Shown: positions 1-5,844, counted from the stretch's first letter. The stretch is DNA of 5,844 bases from Desulfurococcales archaeon (GCA_026990885.1 JALXCO010000156.1:1-5844), one strand, 5' to 3'. The notes: generated from the letters alone by a model not told the origin. Made by a program: numbers and translations.

Positions 1-1
1 G

Positions 2-1633
2 ATGCTTGGGCTTGGGTCTAGAGTAAACACCTATCCAGGCCTGCTACCGGGGACCCTCAGCGATCTCGGGATACCTCTATGCACTATGGTTGATGATGGG
101 CTCAGCCCTCTTGAGGGCGTGGAGGATCCCTTCTATGCCCCGCCAAGGATCAGGTGGGTGAGGGTCTCTCTGGAGGCATGGTTCGGGGAGACTTTCTCGC
201 CGCTCATCAAGCCCACCCATGCACGTATAGAGGCCTTCGATGGATCCCTGTATAGGGTGTCTATAGGGTGTTTAGAGGATGCTCTAGAGTCTCTCGAGCC
301 GGCTATAGTTATGTATAGGGGTCCCCATAGAGGGATCATCTATAGGGCATCTAGAGCTGTGAGGGCCATACCTATGATAATCGATACCGTGGATCTGGGG
401 ATACACGGATATATAGAGTGGTGCAGACTCAGCTATATGCCCCTTAGAGACGTGGCATCACAATCCATAGGCCGGGTGCTCACCACGATAGAGGCTCTGG
501 AGGCGTTCAGAAAGAGATACATCGTGCCCCACAGAGGTGTAGGCTTCTGGGAGCCTCCCAGAAGGGTCAGGGATCTAGCGGCAGCAGATAGGGGCGGGCT
601 GGTTATGAAGCCCAGGCCAGGGGTGTATTTCAATGTTGTACAGATAGATTTCTCCTCCCTCTACCCATCGATCATATCTAGACACAATATCTCCCCCGAA
701 ACCGTTAATGATCCCTCATGCAGGAGAGCCATAGAGGTCCCCGAAGCCGGGCACAGGATATGCCTAGAGAGAAGAGGCCTCGTATCCAGCGTGATCGAAA
801 GAATAGTTGCGAGGCGCGAAGCTCTTAGGGCCCGCGGCCCTCTAGACCCTGGTGTAGCTGACCAGAGGCAGGCGGCTCTCAAATGGATCCTTGTAGCATC
901 GTTCGGCTACCTGGGCTATAGAAACTCTAGATTCGGCAGGATAGACAGCTATGAATGCGTAACCGCATACGCTAGAGACACGGCGTGGAGGGCTATAGAC
1001 TCTATATCCTCTAGAGGGGGTAGGGTTATACACTATATAGTGGACTCTATATTTGTGGCCGTGGAAAGGCTGAGCGACTCCACAGCTTCAGAGATCCTGA
1101 ACCTTATAGAGGAGTCTACAGGGTTCAAAGCCAAGGTTGAGGCCAGATACAGCTGGCTCATAATACCTCCCACAGGATCCGGTGGGGGAGACGGGGCATC
1201 AAACAGGTATGTTGGTAGGCTCCAGGGCGGTGGATTGAAGGTTAAGGGCCTGGATCCCGTTAGAAGGGACACACCAAAGCTTGTTAGAGACGCCTGGATG
1301 GATGCCCTAGGGATCCTTGAGAAGGCCGACACGCCAGATAGTCTTCTAGAGGCTGTCGATGAGGCCGCTGAGGTTGTCGAGGATTATAGGAGGAGGGTTA
1401 GGGTTGGTGATGTTGATCCCAGGGACCTCGTAGTAGCTAGGAGAAGCGGTGGTGGGCTTGGGTATGTTCATGTGATCAGGGGGGCCAGAGGATTCTATAT
1501 GGCTCACGGGTTCAGGGGGTATAGCACAAGCTACTACCTGGGTAGGCTGAGCAGGATCCTTGAGTTCCTCAACTACATAAAGAGATCCATAGGCAAGAAC
1601 CACCAGCACCATTCAGGAGTGCTAGGCGGCTAG
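2..1633 (+). CDS. polB2: Family-B DNA polymerase paralogue, PolB2 (Dpo2)-like, altered active site; N-terminus possibly cut by window edge
   Basis: Template-directed DNA polymerase of family B by its palm and thumb motifs. Seen: motif A at residues 216-225 (DFSSLYPSII, catalytic D216); a motif B region at 291-303 with K294, but VASFG where NSxYG is usual; motif C at 344-350 reading HYIVDSI instead of YGDTDS, so only the second aspartate (D348) remains. The KKxY-like motif is SNRY (400-403), followed by a well-kept GLKVKGLDPVRRD stretch (411-423) at the start of the thumb. Residues 1-140 show no DxE, NxxxFD or YxxxD exonuclease motifs. Known: crenarchaea carry a shortened, divergent paralogue (PolB2/Dpo2), first thought inactive and later linked to damage tolerance. 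Inferred: this is that paralogue and probably lacks proofreading. The ATG at base 2 is the first start available, but the frame may continue left of the window. The tail ends with a His-rich NHQHH. The downstream reductase has its own promoter, so no operon is evident. Family B is near certain; the PolB2 subgroup is likely. Confidence 0.88.
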   Translation: MLGLGSRVNTYPGLLPGTLSDLGIPLCTMVDDGLSPLEGVEDPFYAPPRIRWVRVSLEAWFGETFSPLIKPTHARIEAFDGSLYRVSIGCLEDALESLEPAIVMYRGPHRGIIYRASRAVRAIPMIIDTVDLGIHGYIEWCRLSYMPLRDVASQSIGRVLTTIEALEAFRKRYIVPHRGVGFWEPPRRVRDLAAADRGGLVMKPRPGVYFNVVQIDFSSLYPSIISRHNISPETVNDPSCRRAIEVPEAGHRICLERRGLVSSVIERIVARREALRARGPLDPGVADQRQAALKWILVASFGYLGYRNSRFGRIDSYECVTAYARDTAWRAIDSISSRGGRVIHYIVDSIFVAVERLSDSTASEILNLIEESTGFKAKVEARYSWLIIPPTGSGGGDGASNRYVGRLQGGGLKVKGLDPVRRDTPKLVRDAWMDALGILEKADTPDSLLEAVDEAAEVVEDYRRRVRVGDVDPRDLVVARRSGGGLGYVHVIRGARGFYMAHGFRGYSTSYYLGRLSRILEFLNYIKRSIGKNHQHHSGVLGG

Positions 1634-1636
1634 ACG

Positions 1637-1646
1637 CTATATATAC
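1637..1646 (+). promoter_or_regulatory. TATA box for the aldo/keto reductase gene
   Basis: The sequence CTATATATAC starts 3 bases after the polymerase stop codon. Its centre lies about 40 bases before the TTG start. Archaeal transcription usually begins about 26 bases after the TATA centre, which would place the start near 1668 and give a leader of roughly a dozen bases. The position fits a separate promoter for the reductase. No experimental start is available, and the purine-rich BRE upstream is weak. Confidence 0.5.
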
Positions 1647-1668
1647 ATCCCGAAACACATGGATATAC

Positions 1669-1673
1669 GGTGA
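1669..1673 (+). promoter_or_regulatory. Ribosome-binding site deciding the TTG start of the aldo/keto reductase
   Basis: GGTGA, complementary to the 3' end of archaeal 16S rRNA, sits 7 bases before TTG at 1681. This spacing supports the TTG as the start codon. The nearby ATG at 1659 is out of frame and runs into a stop after four codons. Confidence 0.6.
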
Positions 1674-1680
1674 ACCCCCC

Positions 1681-2514
1681 TTGGCTGTAGAGACAAAGTA
1701 CTTCTCCAAGCTCGGCAGGGAGGTCCCCGCTTTGGGGCTAGGTACAGGTGGTAGAAGAACCGAGAGGTCTGAGGAGAAGACATGGCTAGAGGCCATAGTC
1801 AGGGCTCTCGAGCTGGGTATAAGGTTGATCGATACTGCAGAGATCTATAGCGGAGGATTCGCGGAGGAGGTTGTGGGTAAAGCCCTGAGGGCCTGGGGCG
1901 GGGATAGGGAGGATGTGTTTATAGTTACCAAGATCCATCCGAGAAACCTGGTTGATGAGGGCTCAATCAGGAGGTCCCTGGCAGGATCGCTGGAGAGGAT
2001 GGGGCTTGAGTATGTGGACTCGTACCTTATCCACTGGCTGGAGAGGGATACAGACCTGAAGCTAGCTGTTAAAACCCTGGAGAAGCTCTGGAGGGAGGGG
2101 CTGGTGGGGAGTATAGGTGTGTCTAACTTTACTGTTGAAAAGATCGAGGAGGCAAGAACGTACCTGAACCACACAGATATAGCTGTTGTTGAAAACAGGT
2201 ACAGCCTAACCCACCGTGGGGATGAGGAGACTGTTATACCATACTGCAGGAGGGAGGGGATGATGTATCTGGCATACACACCTCTAGACAAGGGGGCGCT
2301 TCTAGAGAATAGAAGGCTGGATGAAGTCGCCAGAAAATACGGGAAGACACCGATCCAGGTTCTGCTCAACTGGTACATCAATATAGAGCCCGTGGTCCCC
2401 ATACCCAGGGCATCTAGAAGGGAGCATGTTGAAGAGCTGGCTGGAGCCCTTGGGTGGAGGCTGTCTAGAGAGGATTGGGAGTATATAGGTGCGCATACAG
2501 ACCAGCTCAGCTAG
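1681..2514 (+). CDS. Aldo/keto reductase family oxidoreductase
   Basis: Predicted cytoplasmic NAD(P)H-dependent reductase of aldehydes or ketones, folded as a TIM barrel. All four catalytic residues of the family are visible: D51 and Y56 in DTAEIY, K84 in VTKIHP and H118 in YLIHW. Other family marks are the GLGTGG loop (19-24), the GVSNF strand (146-150) whose S148-N149 normally contact the nicotinamide, AYTPL (198-202, equivalent to the common YSPL), and the C-terminal cofactor loop PIPRASRREHVEE (240-252). At 277 residues the length is normal for the short prokaryotic AKRs. The TTG start is chosen because GGTGA lies 7 bases upstream and the LGREVPALGLGT opening begins right after it. The physiological substrate cannot be read from the sequence. 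It lies 47 bases after the polymerase gene on the same strand and appears to have its own TATA box, so a functional link is not implied. The next genes are convergent. Confidence 0.93.
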   Translation: MAVETKYFSKLGREVPALGLGTGGRRTERSEEKTWLEAIVRALELGIRLIDTAEIYSGGFAEEVVGKALRAWGGDREDVFIVTKIHPRNLVDEGSIRRSLAGSLERMGLEYVDSYLIHWLERDTDLKLAVKTLEKLWREGLVGSIGVSNFTVEKIEEARTYLNHTDIAVVENRYSLTHRGDEETVIPYCRREGMMYLAYTPLDKGALLENRRLDEVARKYGKTPIQVLLNWYINIEPVVPIPRASRREHVEELAGALGWRLSREDWEYIGAHTDQLS

Positions 2515-2611
2515 TGCCTAGTGCCGGGCTACATATATTATTGTGGATCTATCATAACGCGGTATCGAGACGGGATAGAGAATTGAGAGCGCCTGGCTCC
2601 TACACACCATA

Positions 2612-2620
2612 TTTATAAAA
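2612..2620. promoter_or_regulatory. Orphan TATA-like element in the convergent intergenic region
   Basis: TTTATAAAA is a near-perfect archaeal TATA box and is almost palindromic, so it could work in either direction. It lies in the 112-base gap (2515-2626) between the reductase stop and the stop of a small minus-strand ORF. Facing right, transcription would start near 2645, antisense to the minus-strand genes. Facing left, it would start near 2588 and run antisense to the reductase 3' end. The rest of the gap holds a 7-base tandem repeat (TAGTGCC twice, 2512-2525) and a weak 4-bp hairpin around 2587-2599, and I see no RNA gene in it. It may simply be AT-rich termination sequence. Confidence 0.3.
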
Positions 2621-2626
2621 CCCGCA

Positions 2627-2791
2627 TCAGCATCCCTCCAATCTAGCCCCTACAGCTATGGAGGTCCCTCCCAAAACAGCTATGTATGCGCCAACAACAC
2701 CCCTCGCACCCTCGTAGGTGAAATCCTCTAGAAGGGCTATGAGCCCCAACAGAATAAATACAGCTACACTCATCTCTATATTCAGAATCAT
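2627..2791 (-). CDS. Small hydrophobic protein, 54 residues, two predicted membrane segments (hypothetical)
   Basis: A short frame from ATG at 2791 to TGA at 2627, beginning 16 bases after the stop of the DUF998-type gene on the same strand. The product starts MILNIEMSVAVFILLG. It has a hydrophobic stretch at about residues 7-21, a short charged turn (LEDFTYEGAR, 21-30) and a second apolar stretch at about 31-48, ending RLEGC. This suggests a helical hairpin in the membrane. Codons match the neighbours (ATA, AGA/AGG, CTA-GAG). AAGGTGA ends directly at the first ATG, too close for an ideal ribosome-binding site, and lies 18 bases from a second in-frame ATG at 2773, so the start is uncertain. 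A stop codon just before 2791 rules out a longer form. I do not recognise a family. It could be the last gene of the transporter/DUF998 cluster or a chance frame. Confidence 0.5.
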   Translation of the reverse strand: MILNIEMSVAVFILLGLIALLEDFTYEGARGVVGAYIAVLGGTSIAVGARLEGC

Positions 2792-2807
2792 TCACCTTGT
2801 TGGCCCG

Positions 2808-3377
2808 CTAGCGGTGTATGGTTATGTACATGAGTGCTACCCAGAGATCTATCACGATAATCCCGAAAACCTCCTGGATGGCTACCGAGGGCCAGTCTAT
2901 GGCTAAAGCAATTATGGGTGACGCTATGGCTAGAGTCGTGAATATGTAGCCTACGTGTCTGGCGCTTCTATCTTTTCTAAGTATAAGCCCTATCCCCCAG
3001 CTGGCTATAGCTAGATCCATCTGTATGAAGAACCATGTAGACACAAATGTGTGGGGTCTCGTTCCCGCTGGGAAAACACCTATTAGAGCTAGGAATATTG
3101 CCGCGATCAATAGGAATGCCGAGCCAATAACCTCCATCTTATTCGTTGATACATATGCCAGGTACATCGAGTACACGAGGACCACTAGGGCTACGGATAT
3201 GAGCCCTAGATTATAGATCCATGGGCTACTCGCCTGGGGACCTCCAAGATCGCTTAGGGCGTGCTCGAAAAGATCGAACCAGGGATTACGGCTTATAGAT
3301 ACGGCTATAACTATCCAGGCAAGCACGGCTGCAGCTATGCCCGCATACCTGAGGGTTTGGAGCATTAATGAAACCAT
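2808..3377 (-). CDS. DUF998-type six-helix integral membrane protein
   Basis: An integral membrane protein of 189 residues with six hydrophobic segments at roughly 10-29, 53-74, 82-101, 112-134, 141-161 and 164-186. The first extramembrane loop carries NPWFDLFEHALSDLGG (31-46), which matches the NPWFS...NALSDLG signature I associate with the DUF998 family. After segment 3 comes FPAGTRPHTFVS (102-113), also typical, with a histidine before the next helix. The molecular role of DUF998 proteins is not established. It follows the MalG-type permease by 39 bases on the same strand, so it may be read through from the sugar-transport operon. A TATA-like sequence just before it suggests its own promoter as well. 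The start at 3377 has no ribosome-binding site. ATG at 3365 (residue 5) is a plausible alternative and would fit a leaderless transcript better. The 54-codon ORF lies directly downstream. Confidence 0.85.
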   Translation of the reverse strand: MVSLMLQTLRYAGIAAAVLAWIVIAVSISRNPWFDLFEHALSDLGGPQASSPWIYNLGLISVALVVLVYSMYLAYVSTNKMEVIGSAFLLIAAIFLALIGVFPAGTRPHTFVSTWFFIQMDLAIASWGIGLILRKDRSARHVGYIFTTLAIASPIIALAIDWPSVAIQEVFGIIVIDLWVALMYITIHR

Positions 3378-3378
3378 A

Positions 3379-3390
3379 ATTATATATCTA
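3379..3390 (-). promoter_or_regulatory. TATA-like box upstream of the DUF998-type gene
   Basis: On the minus strand the 39-base gap after the MalG-type gene contains TAGATATATAAT. Its centre is about 20 bases before the ATG at 3365 and only about 8 bases before the ATG at 3377. A start of transcription about 26 bases downstream would fall near 3358-3360, slightly inside the gene, so the fit is imperfect. If it is active, the shorter protein form is favoured. Confidence 0.3.
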
Positions 3391-3416
3391 TGGGATGAAT
3401 TAACCTGTTGCCTGCT

Positions 3417-4274
3417 CTAGGTTATTCCCTTCCCGGCTATCTGGATCCTCAGCAGGTACTTCTGGGCGAACAGAAAGAACACTACCACCGGGATCATGTA
3501 TACGATAGCTATAGACGCAGTAACGCCCGGGTTGATATAGAAGTACTCGCCGCTGGTGAACGCGTAGACCAGCATGCTCAGGGTCCAGTAGTCCTGTGAG
3601 GATATGAAGGCGAGTATATATATGAACTCGCTCCAGCCCGAGAGGAACCCGAATATGAGAACAGCCATGAGGCCGTTTCTTACCGTTGGCATAACCACCT
3701 TCCACCACGCCTGAAGCCTGTTGCACCCATCAACAAGGGCCGACATCTCGAGGTCCCACGGGACGTTGTCGAAGAATCCCTTCATGATCCATATACCCAG
3801 AGGCAGATCTAGGGCCACCTTTATGATGAGCACCCCCAGCAGGGTGTCGTATAGCCCTAGTGTCTTCAGGATGTAGAAGATCGCTATGAGGAGGGTAACC
3901 CCGGGGAAGGCGTGGAGTATAAGTATGATCCCCATGAACGTCGATCTTCCATTGAACTTGAATCTCGATATGGCGTACCCAGCTAGAGACGACAGTATAA
4001 CCTCCAGCCCTGCTACGGACACAGCTAGAAGGAAGGTGTTGAACATTACCAGATAGAGGTTGGGGTACTGGTACTCGGTTCCGGGAACACTTATAGAGCC
4101 CCTCAGAACAAGCATCCAGTTATCCAGGGTGAAGTCCCTCGGGAATATACCGTCCATCTCGGTTGTGAAGCTCGATATGAAGAGCAGGATATAGAGGAGT
4201 ATAACCGGTATGGTTATGCCTAGAACGAGCCCGTAGGAGAATACAGACCCCAGGATCCTGGCTATAGACGGCAT
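3417..4274 (-). CDS. ABC sugar transporter permease, MalG type (CUT1 family)
   Basis: One of two membrane subunits of a carbohydrate ABC importer, forming half of the translocation channel. The 285 residues show six hydrophobic segments (about 12-34, 76-100, 113-137, 143-163, 199-222, 251-272). The long loop between segments 1 and 2 contains FTLDNWMLVL (48-57), in the usual place of MalG proteins. The EAA loop that docks on the ATPase is present at 176-196: E176, D182-G183 and P196 of EMSALVDG...VVMPT. The protein ends IAGKGIT, close to the GAVKG ending of the family. ATG at 4274 lies 4 bases after the MalF-type stop. GAGGTG at 4290-4285, inside the end of the upstream gene, serves as ribosome-binding site with a 10-base gap, so translation is probably coupled. 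The sugar carried cannot be inferred from the permease. Confidence 0.92.
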   Translation of the reverse strand: MPSIARILGSVFSYGLVLGITIPVILLYILLFISSFTTEMDGIFPRDFTLDNWMLVLRGSISVPGTEYQYPNLYLVMFNTFLLAVSVAGLEVILSSLAGYAISRFKFNGRSTFMGIILILHAFPGVTLLIAIFYILKTLGLYDTLLGVLIIKVALDLPLGIWIMKGFFDNVPWDLEMSALVDGCNRLQAWWKVVMPTVRNGLMAVLIFGFLSGWSEFIYILAFISSQDYWTLSMLVYAFTSGEYFYINPGVTASIAIVYMIPVVVFFLFAQKYLLRIQIAGKGIT

Positions 4275-4278
4275 GGGT

Positions 4279-5238
4279 CTAGGACACCTCTATCTTTGGC
4301 TCTGTCATGAGCTCGCGGAACCTGAATATCCTCAGGTATATTATCGAGAGGGTTACTCCAAGGATAACCAGCAGAACCGCTAGAGCGGCTCCGTAGCCGA
4401 ATTTAACTACTCCTCCATACTGCCTGAATGCTAGATCGAATATGTAGAGGGCCCAAACCTCCGTTGTGAAGAGCCCGGGACCCCCTCCGGTCGTTAGGAG
4501 TATATATTCGTAGCTGGCCAGCAGGGAGAGGGTTTGGTATGTGATCACGAACAGGATGGGCCACTTAATCATTGGGAGCTCAACATACCTTATCTGCTGG
4601 AGGGTGTTGGCGCCATCTATCTTAGCCGCCCAGATCACGTCGTTGCTTATGCTCTTTAGGGCTGCAGTAAATATTATCATCCCGAAGCTAACCCCGACGA
4701 ACCCGTTCACAAGTATAACTATGAGCCATGGCTGCTCAAGCCTCCAGTTTATAGGCTCAAAACCGAAGAGCCCCAGGGTCCAGTTGAATAGGCTGTTGGG
4801 CTCCTCTCTGGTGGCCCAGAGCCATAGTAGGGCATAAACAGTTGATGGAGTTATTCTGGGCAGGAGCCACAGGGATCTTATCGATGCACCCACCTTCTCG
4901 TTTATATGCGTGGTCAGCAGGGAGACGAGTAGGGCTAGACCGGTGTTGAAGACTATTAGCGTGACGAAAACGTAGAAGAGGGTGTTTCCAAGTATCTTGG
5001 GTATCCACGGGTCCTTGTATAGGAAGTCGATATAGTTCTTCAGCCCAACCCAGTTCCACTCGAACGAGTAGTCCATATCGGTTAGGCTTATGAGGAAGGT
5101 TAATACCACAGGTATAAAGTAGAACGTGAGGATCAGCGCAACGCTCGGGACAAGAAATACCCATACATACTTGAATCTAAACCTCCTTCTAGCTACAGCC
5201 GATGCAGCCGCTCTCCTATTTAGCTTCGCCCTAACCAT
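4279..5238 (-). CDS. ABC sugar transporter permease, MalF type (CUT1 family)
   Basis: The second membrane subunit of the carbohydrate importer, partner of the MalG-type protein encoded next. The start chosen is ATG at 5238 (319 residues). An in-frame GTG at 5259 would add seven residues; neither start has a convincing ribosome-binding site. Counting from the GTG, a basic leader (RAKLNRR, RRRFRFK) comes before six hydrophobic segments at about 30-56, 93-118, 128-149, 178-201, 233-256 and 286-310. The EAA loop is at 210-229 with WAAKIDGAN and P229; the usual glutamate is W210 here, a common sort of variation in MalF partners. TTGGGPG (256-262) matches the conserved LTxGGP stretch of MalF/UgpA-like permeases. 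About 120 bases separate it from the solute-binding protein gene upstream, and 4 bases from the MalG-type gene downstream. No MalF-like large periplasmic loop is present, as is normal outside enteric bacteria. Confidence 0.92.
   Translation of the reverse strand: MVRAKLNRRAAASAVARRRFRFKYVWVFLVPSVALILTFYFIPVVLTFLISLTDMDYSFEWNWVGLKNYIDFLYKDPWIPKILGNTLFYVFVTLIVFNTGLALLVSLLTTHINEKVGASIRSLWLLPRITPSTVYALLWLWATREEPNSLFNWTLGLFGFEPINWRLEQPWLIVILVNGFVGVSFGMIIFTAALKSISNDVIWAAKIDGANTLQQIRYVELPMIKWPILFVITYQTLSLLASYEYILLTTGGGPGLFTTEVWALYIFDLAFRQYGGVVKFGYGAALAVLLVILGVTLSIIYLRIFRFRELMTEPKIEVS
4285..4290 (-). promoter_or_regulatory. Ribosome-binding site of the MalG-type permease gene
   Basis: GAGGTG on the minus strand lies inside the last codons of the MalF-type gene, 10 bases before the ATG at 4274. 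It supports that start and indicates coupled translation of the two permeases from one transcript. Confidence 0.5.
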
Positions 5239-5283
5239 ACCTATCCCGTGGATCCCCACTGCCTAACGCGTGTGGACCTTACA

Positions 5284-5318
5284 GGGGGTGGAGAGGGGGT
5301 TGGAGAGGAGGTAAAAAA
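5284..5318 (-). terminator. Candidate partial terminator: T6 run followed by a pyrimidine tract after the binding-protein gene
   Basis: On the coding (minus) strand, about 43 bases after the binding-protein stop, there is a run of six T (5318-5313). It leads into an almost pure C/T tract down to 5284 (TTTTTTACCTCCTCTCCAAC and onward to a C5 run). Known: archaeal RNA polymerase terminates at U-rich stretches without a hairpin. Inferred: some transcripts end here and some continue into the permeases, giving more binding protein than permease. The rest of the gap between 5260 and 5360 shows no clear TATA box. The AT-rich CTCTAAAATC just before the T run is a weak candidate. Confidence 0.45.
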
Positions 5319-5360
5319 GATTTTAGAGTTATGTTTTTGGAGATGCAACACACAAGCCCT

Positions 5361-5844
5361 CTACTCGAAGATCACGGCGTCGCCTATATTCCTCTCTATC
5401 TCGGACTTCAGTATCTCGAGCGCCTGGTCTGGAGTCAGGTTCTTGTCGGACTCGACGGCCTTCAGGATGTTGAATACAGCCCTGCTGTAGTCACCCCACT
5501 TCGGGTGGTTCGGTATGAATGTGGTGTACTTCAGCATGTAGGCGACATCCTGGAGGAACCAGTCCTGCGCATACCTGCTGTCGCTTATCTGGCTATACAT
5601 TATGGCTAGGTGTGCGCTTTTAACCGCGTGCAGCGAGTTCAGGTGTGGGCTTGTGGCTATGGTTATGAGGGCGAACGCTAGATCGGCAACACCATCCTTC
5701 TCAGCCTGTGTGGTTATTGTATAGATCAGTGGGTGGCTGAGCGTCACCGGCCTCATGCCAGGCTCTCCAGCTGGGTGTAGAGCGTAGCCAATGTTCTCCT
5801 TAAACTCCTCCTCGGTTAATAGGCCCTTGCTTATCCACTCACCC
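5361..5844 (-). CDS. ABC transporter extracellular solute-binding protein (family 1, sugar type), C-terminal part only
   Basis: The last 160 residues of a solute-binding protein whose gene continues beyond the right edge of the window. An internal ATG at 5756 is not the start, since the frame is open all the way to 5844. The visible part contains HPAGEPG followed by a beta strand, a helix rich in A and L (KDGVADLAFALITIA), a segment YMLKYTTFIPNHPKWGDY like the hinge-proximal region of sugar-binding proteins, and a closing LTPDQALEILKSEIER helix. That helix matches the TPEEAL...L near the end of family-1 binding proteins. It would capture a carbohydrate outside the cell and hand it to the two permeases encoded downstream. 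The signal peptide or lipid-anchor motif and most ligand contacts are outside the window, so the substrate is unknown. Assignment rests on the C-terminal pattern plus the neighbouring permease genes. Confidence 0.82.
   Translation of the reverse strand, partial: GEWISKGLLTEEEFKENIGYALHPAGEPGMRPVTLSHPLIYTITTQAEKDGVADLAFALITIATSPHLNSLHAVKSAHLAIMYSQISDSRYAQDWFLQDVAYMLKYTTFIPNHPKWGDYSRAVFNILKAVESDKNLTPDQALEILKSEIERNIGDAVIFE

Noticed and set aside
251..271. Tandem copy of TATAGGGTGT with an 11-base period inside the polymerase gene
   Set aside because: Only two copies; both fall within a continuous coding frame and use codons common in this genome, so chance is the simplest explanation.
1845..2402. 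Long minus-strand reading frame (185 codons) opposite the aldo/keto reductase gene
   Set aside because: It lies wholly inside a gene whose catalytic motifs are all intact, is rich in serine and leucine as antisense frames often are, and has no family motif or ribosome-binding site.
2515..2626. Possible tRNA or box C/D small RNA in the intergenic gap
   Set aside because: No cloverleaf or T-loop pattern is visible, and no matching pair of C (RTGATGA) and D (CTGA) boxes with correct spacing was found.
2718..2906. Plus-strand frame of 62 codons starting with GTG after the orphan TATA box
   Set aside because: It runs antisense through the DUF998-type 3' end and the small ORF, has no recognisable motif, and its only support is the distant TATA box.
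4757..5164. Minus-strand frame of 135 codons within the MalF-type gene
   Set aside because: It overlaps the permease in another frame. The permease frame has the membrane segments and EAA loop, while this one shows no coherent domain.

Overview
The window looks like chromosomal DNA from a thermophilic crenarchaeon (Thermoproteota), possibly related to Desulfurococcales. Four signs point there. Arginine is almost always AGA/AGG and isoleucine often ATA. CTAG-containing words are very common. Short TATA boxes lie close to gene starts. The first gene resembles the crenarchaeal PolB2 group of family-B DNA polymerases. The exact genus cannot be read from the sequence.

Left part (about 1-2514, + strand): a family-B DNA polymerase paralogue with altered catalytic motifs and no recognisable proofreading motifs, followed by an aldo/keto reductase. 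The reductase has its own TATA box, a GGTGA ribosome-binding site and a TTG start. The polymerase begins at the very edge of the window, so its N-terminus may be incomplete.

Middle (2515-2626): a short intergenic region between convergent genes. It holds a nearly symmetric TATA-like element with no obvious gene to serve.

Right part (about 2627-5844, - strand, read right to left): the C-terminal part of an ABC-transporter solute-binding protein (cut by the window edge), a roughly 100-base spacer with a T6 run and a long pyrimidine tract, a MalF-type permease, a MalG-type permease 4 bases further on, a six-helix DUF998-type membrane protein, and a small 54-codon hydrophobic ORF. The first three form the usual core of a carbohydrate-uptake ABC importer (CUT1-like): the binding protein captures a sugar outside the cell and the two permeases form the channel. 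No ATPase gene is visible, so it must be encoded upstream of the window or elsewhere. The spacer after the binding-protein gene probably lets that protein be made in excess over the permeases.

No RNA gene, CRISPR array, insertion sequence or integration site was recognised. The items most worth a second look are the degenerate polymerase active site, the unlisted small membrane ORF, the pyrimidine/G-rich spacer, and the clustering of TCTAGA and GGATCC words in the left genes.
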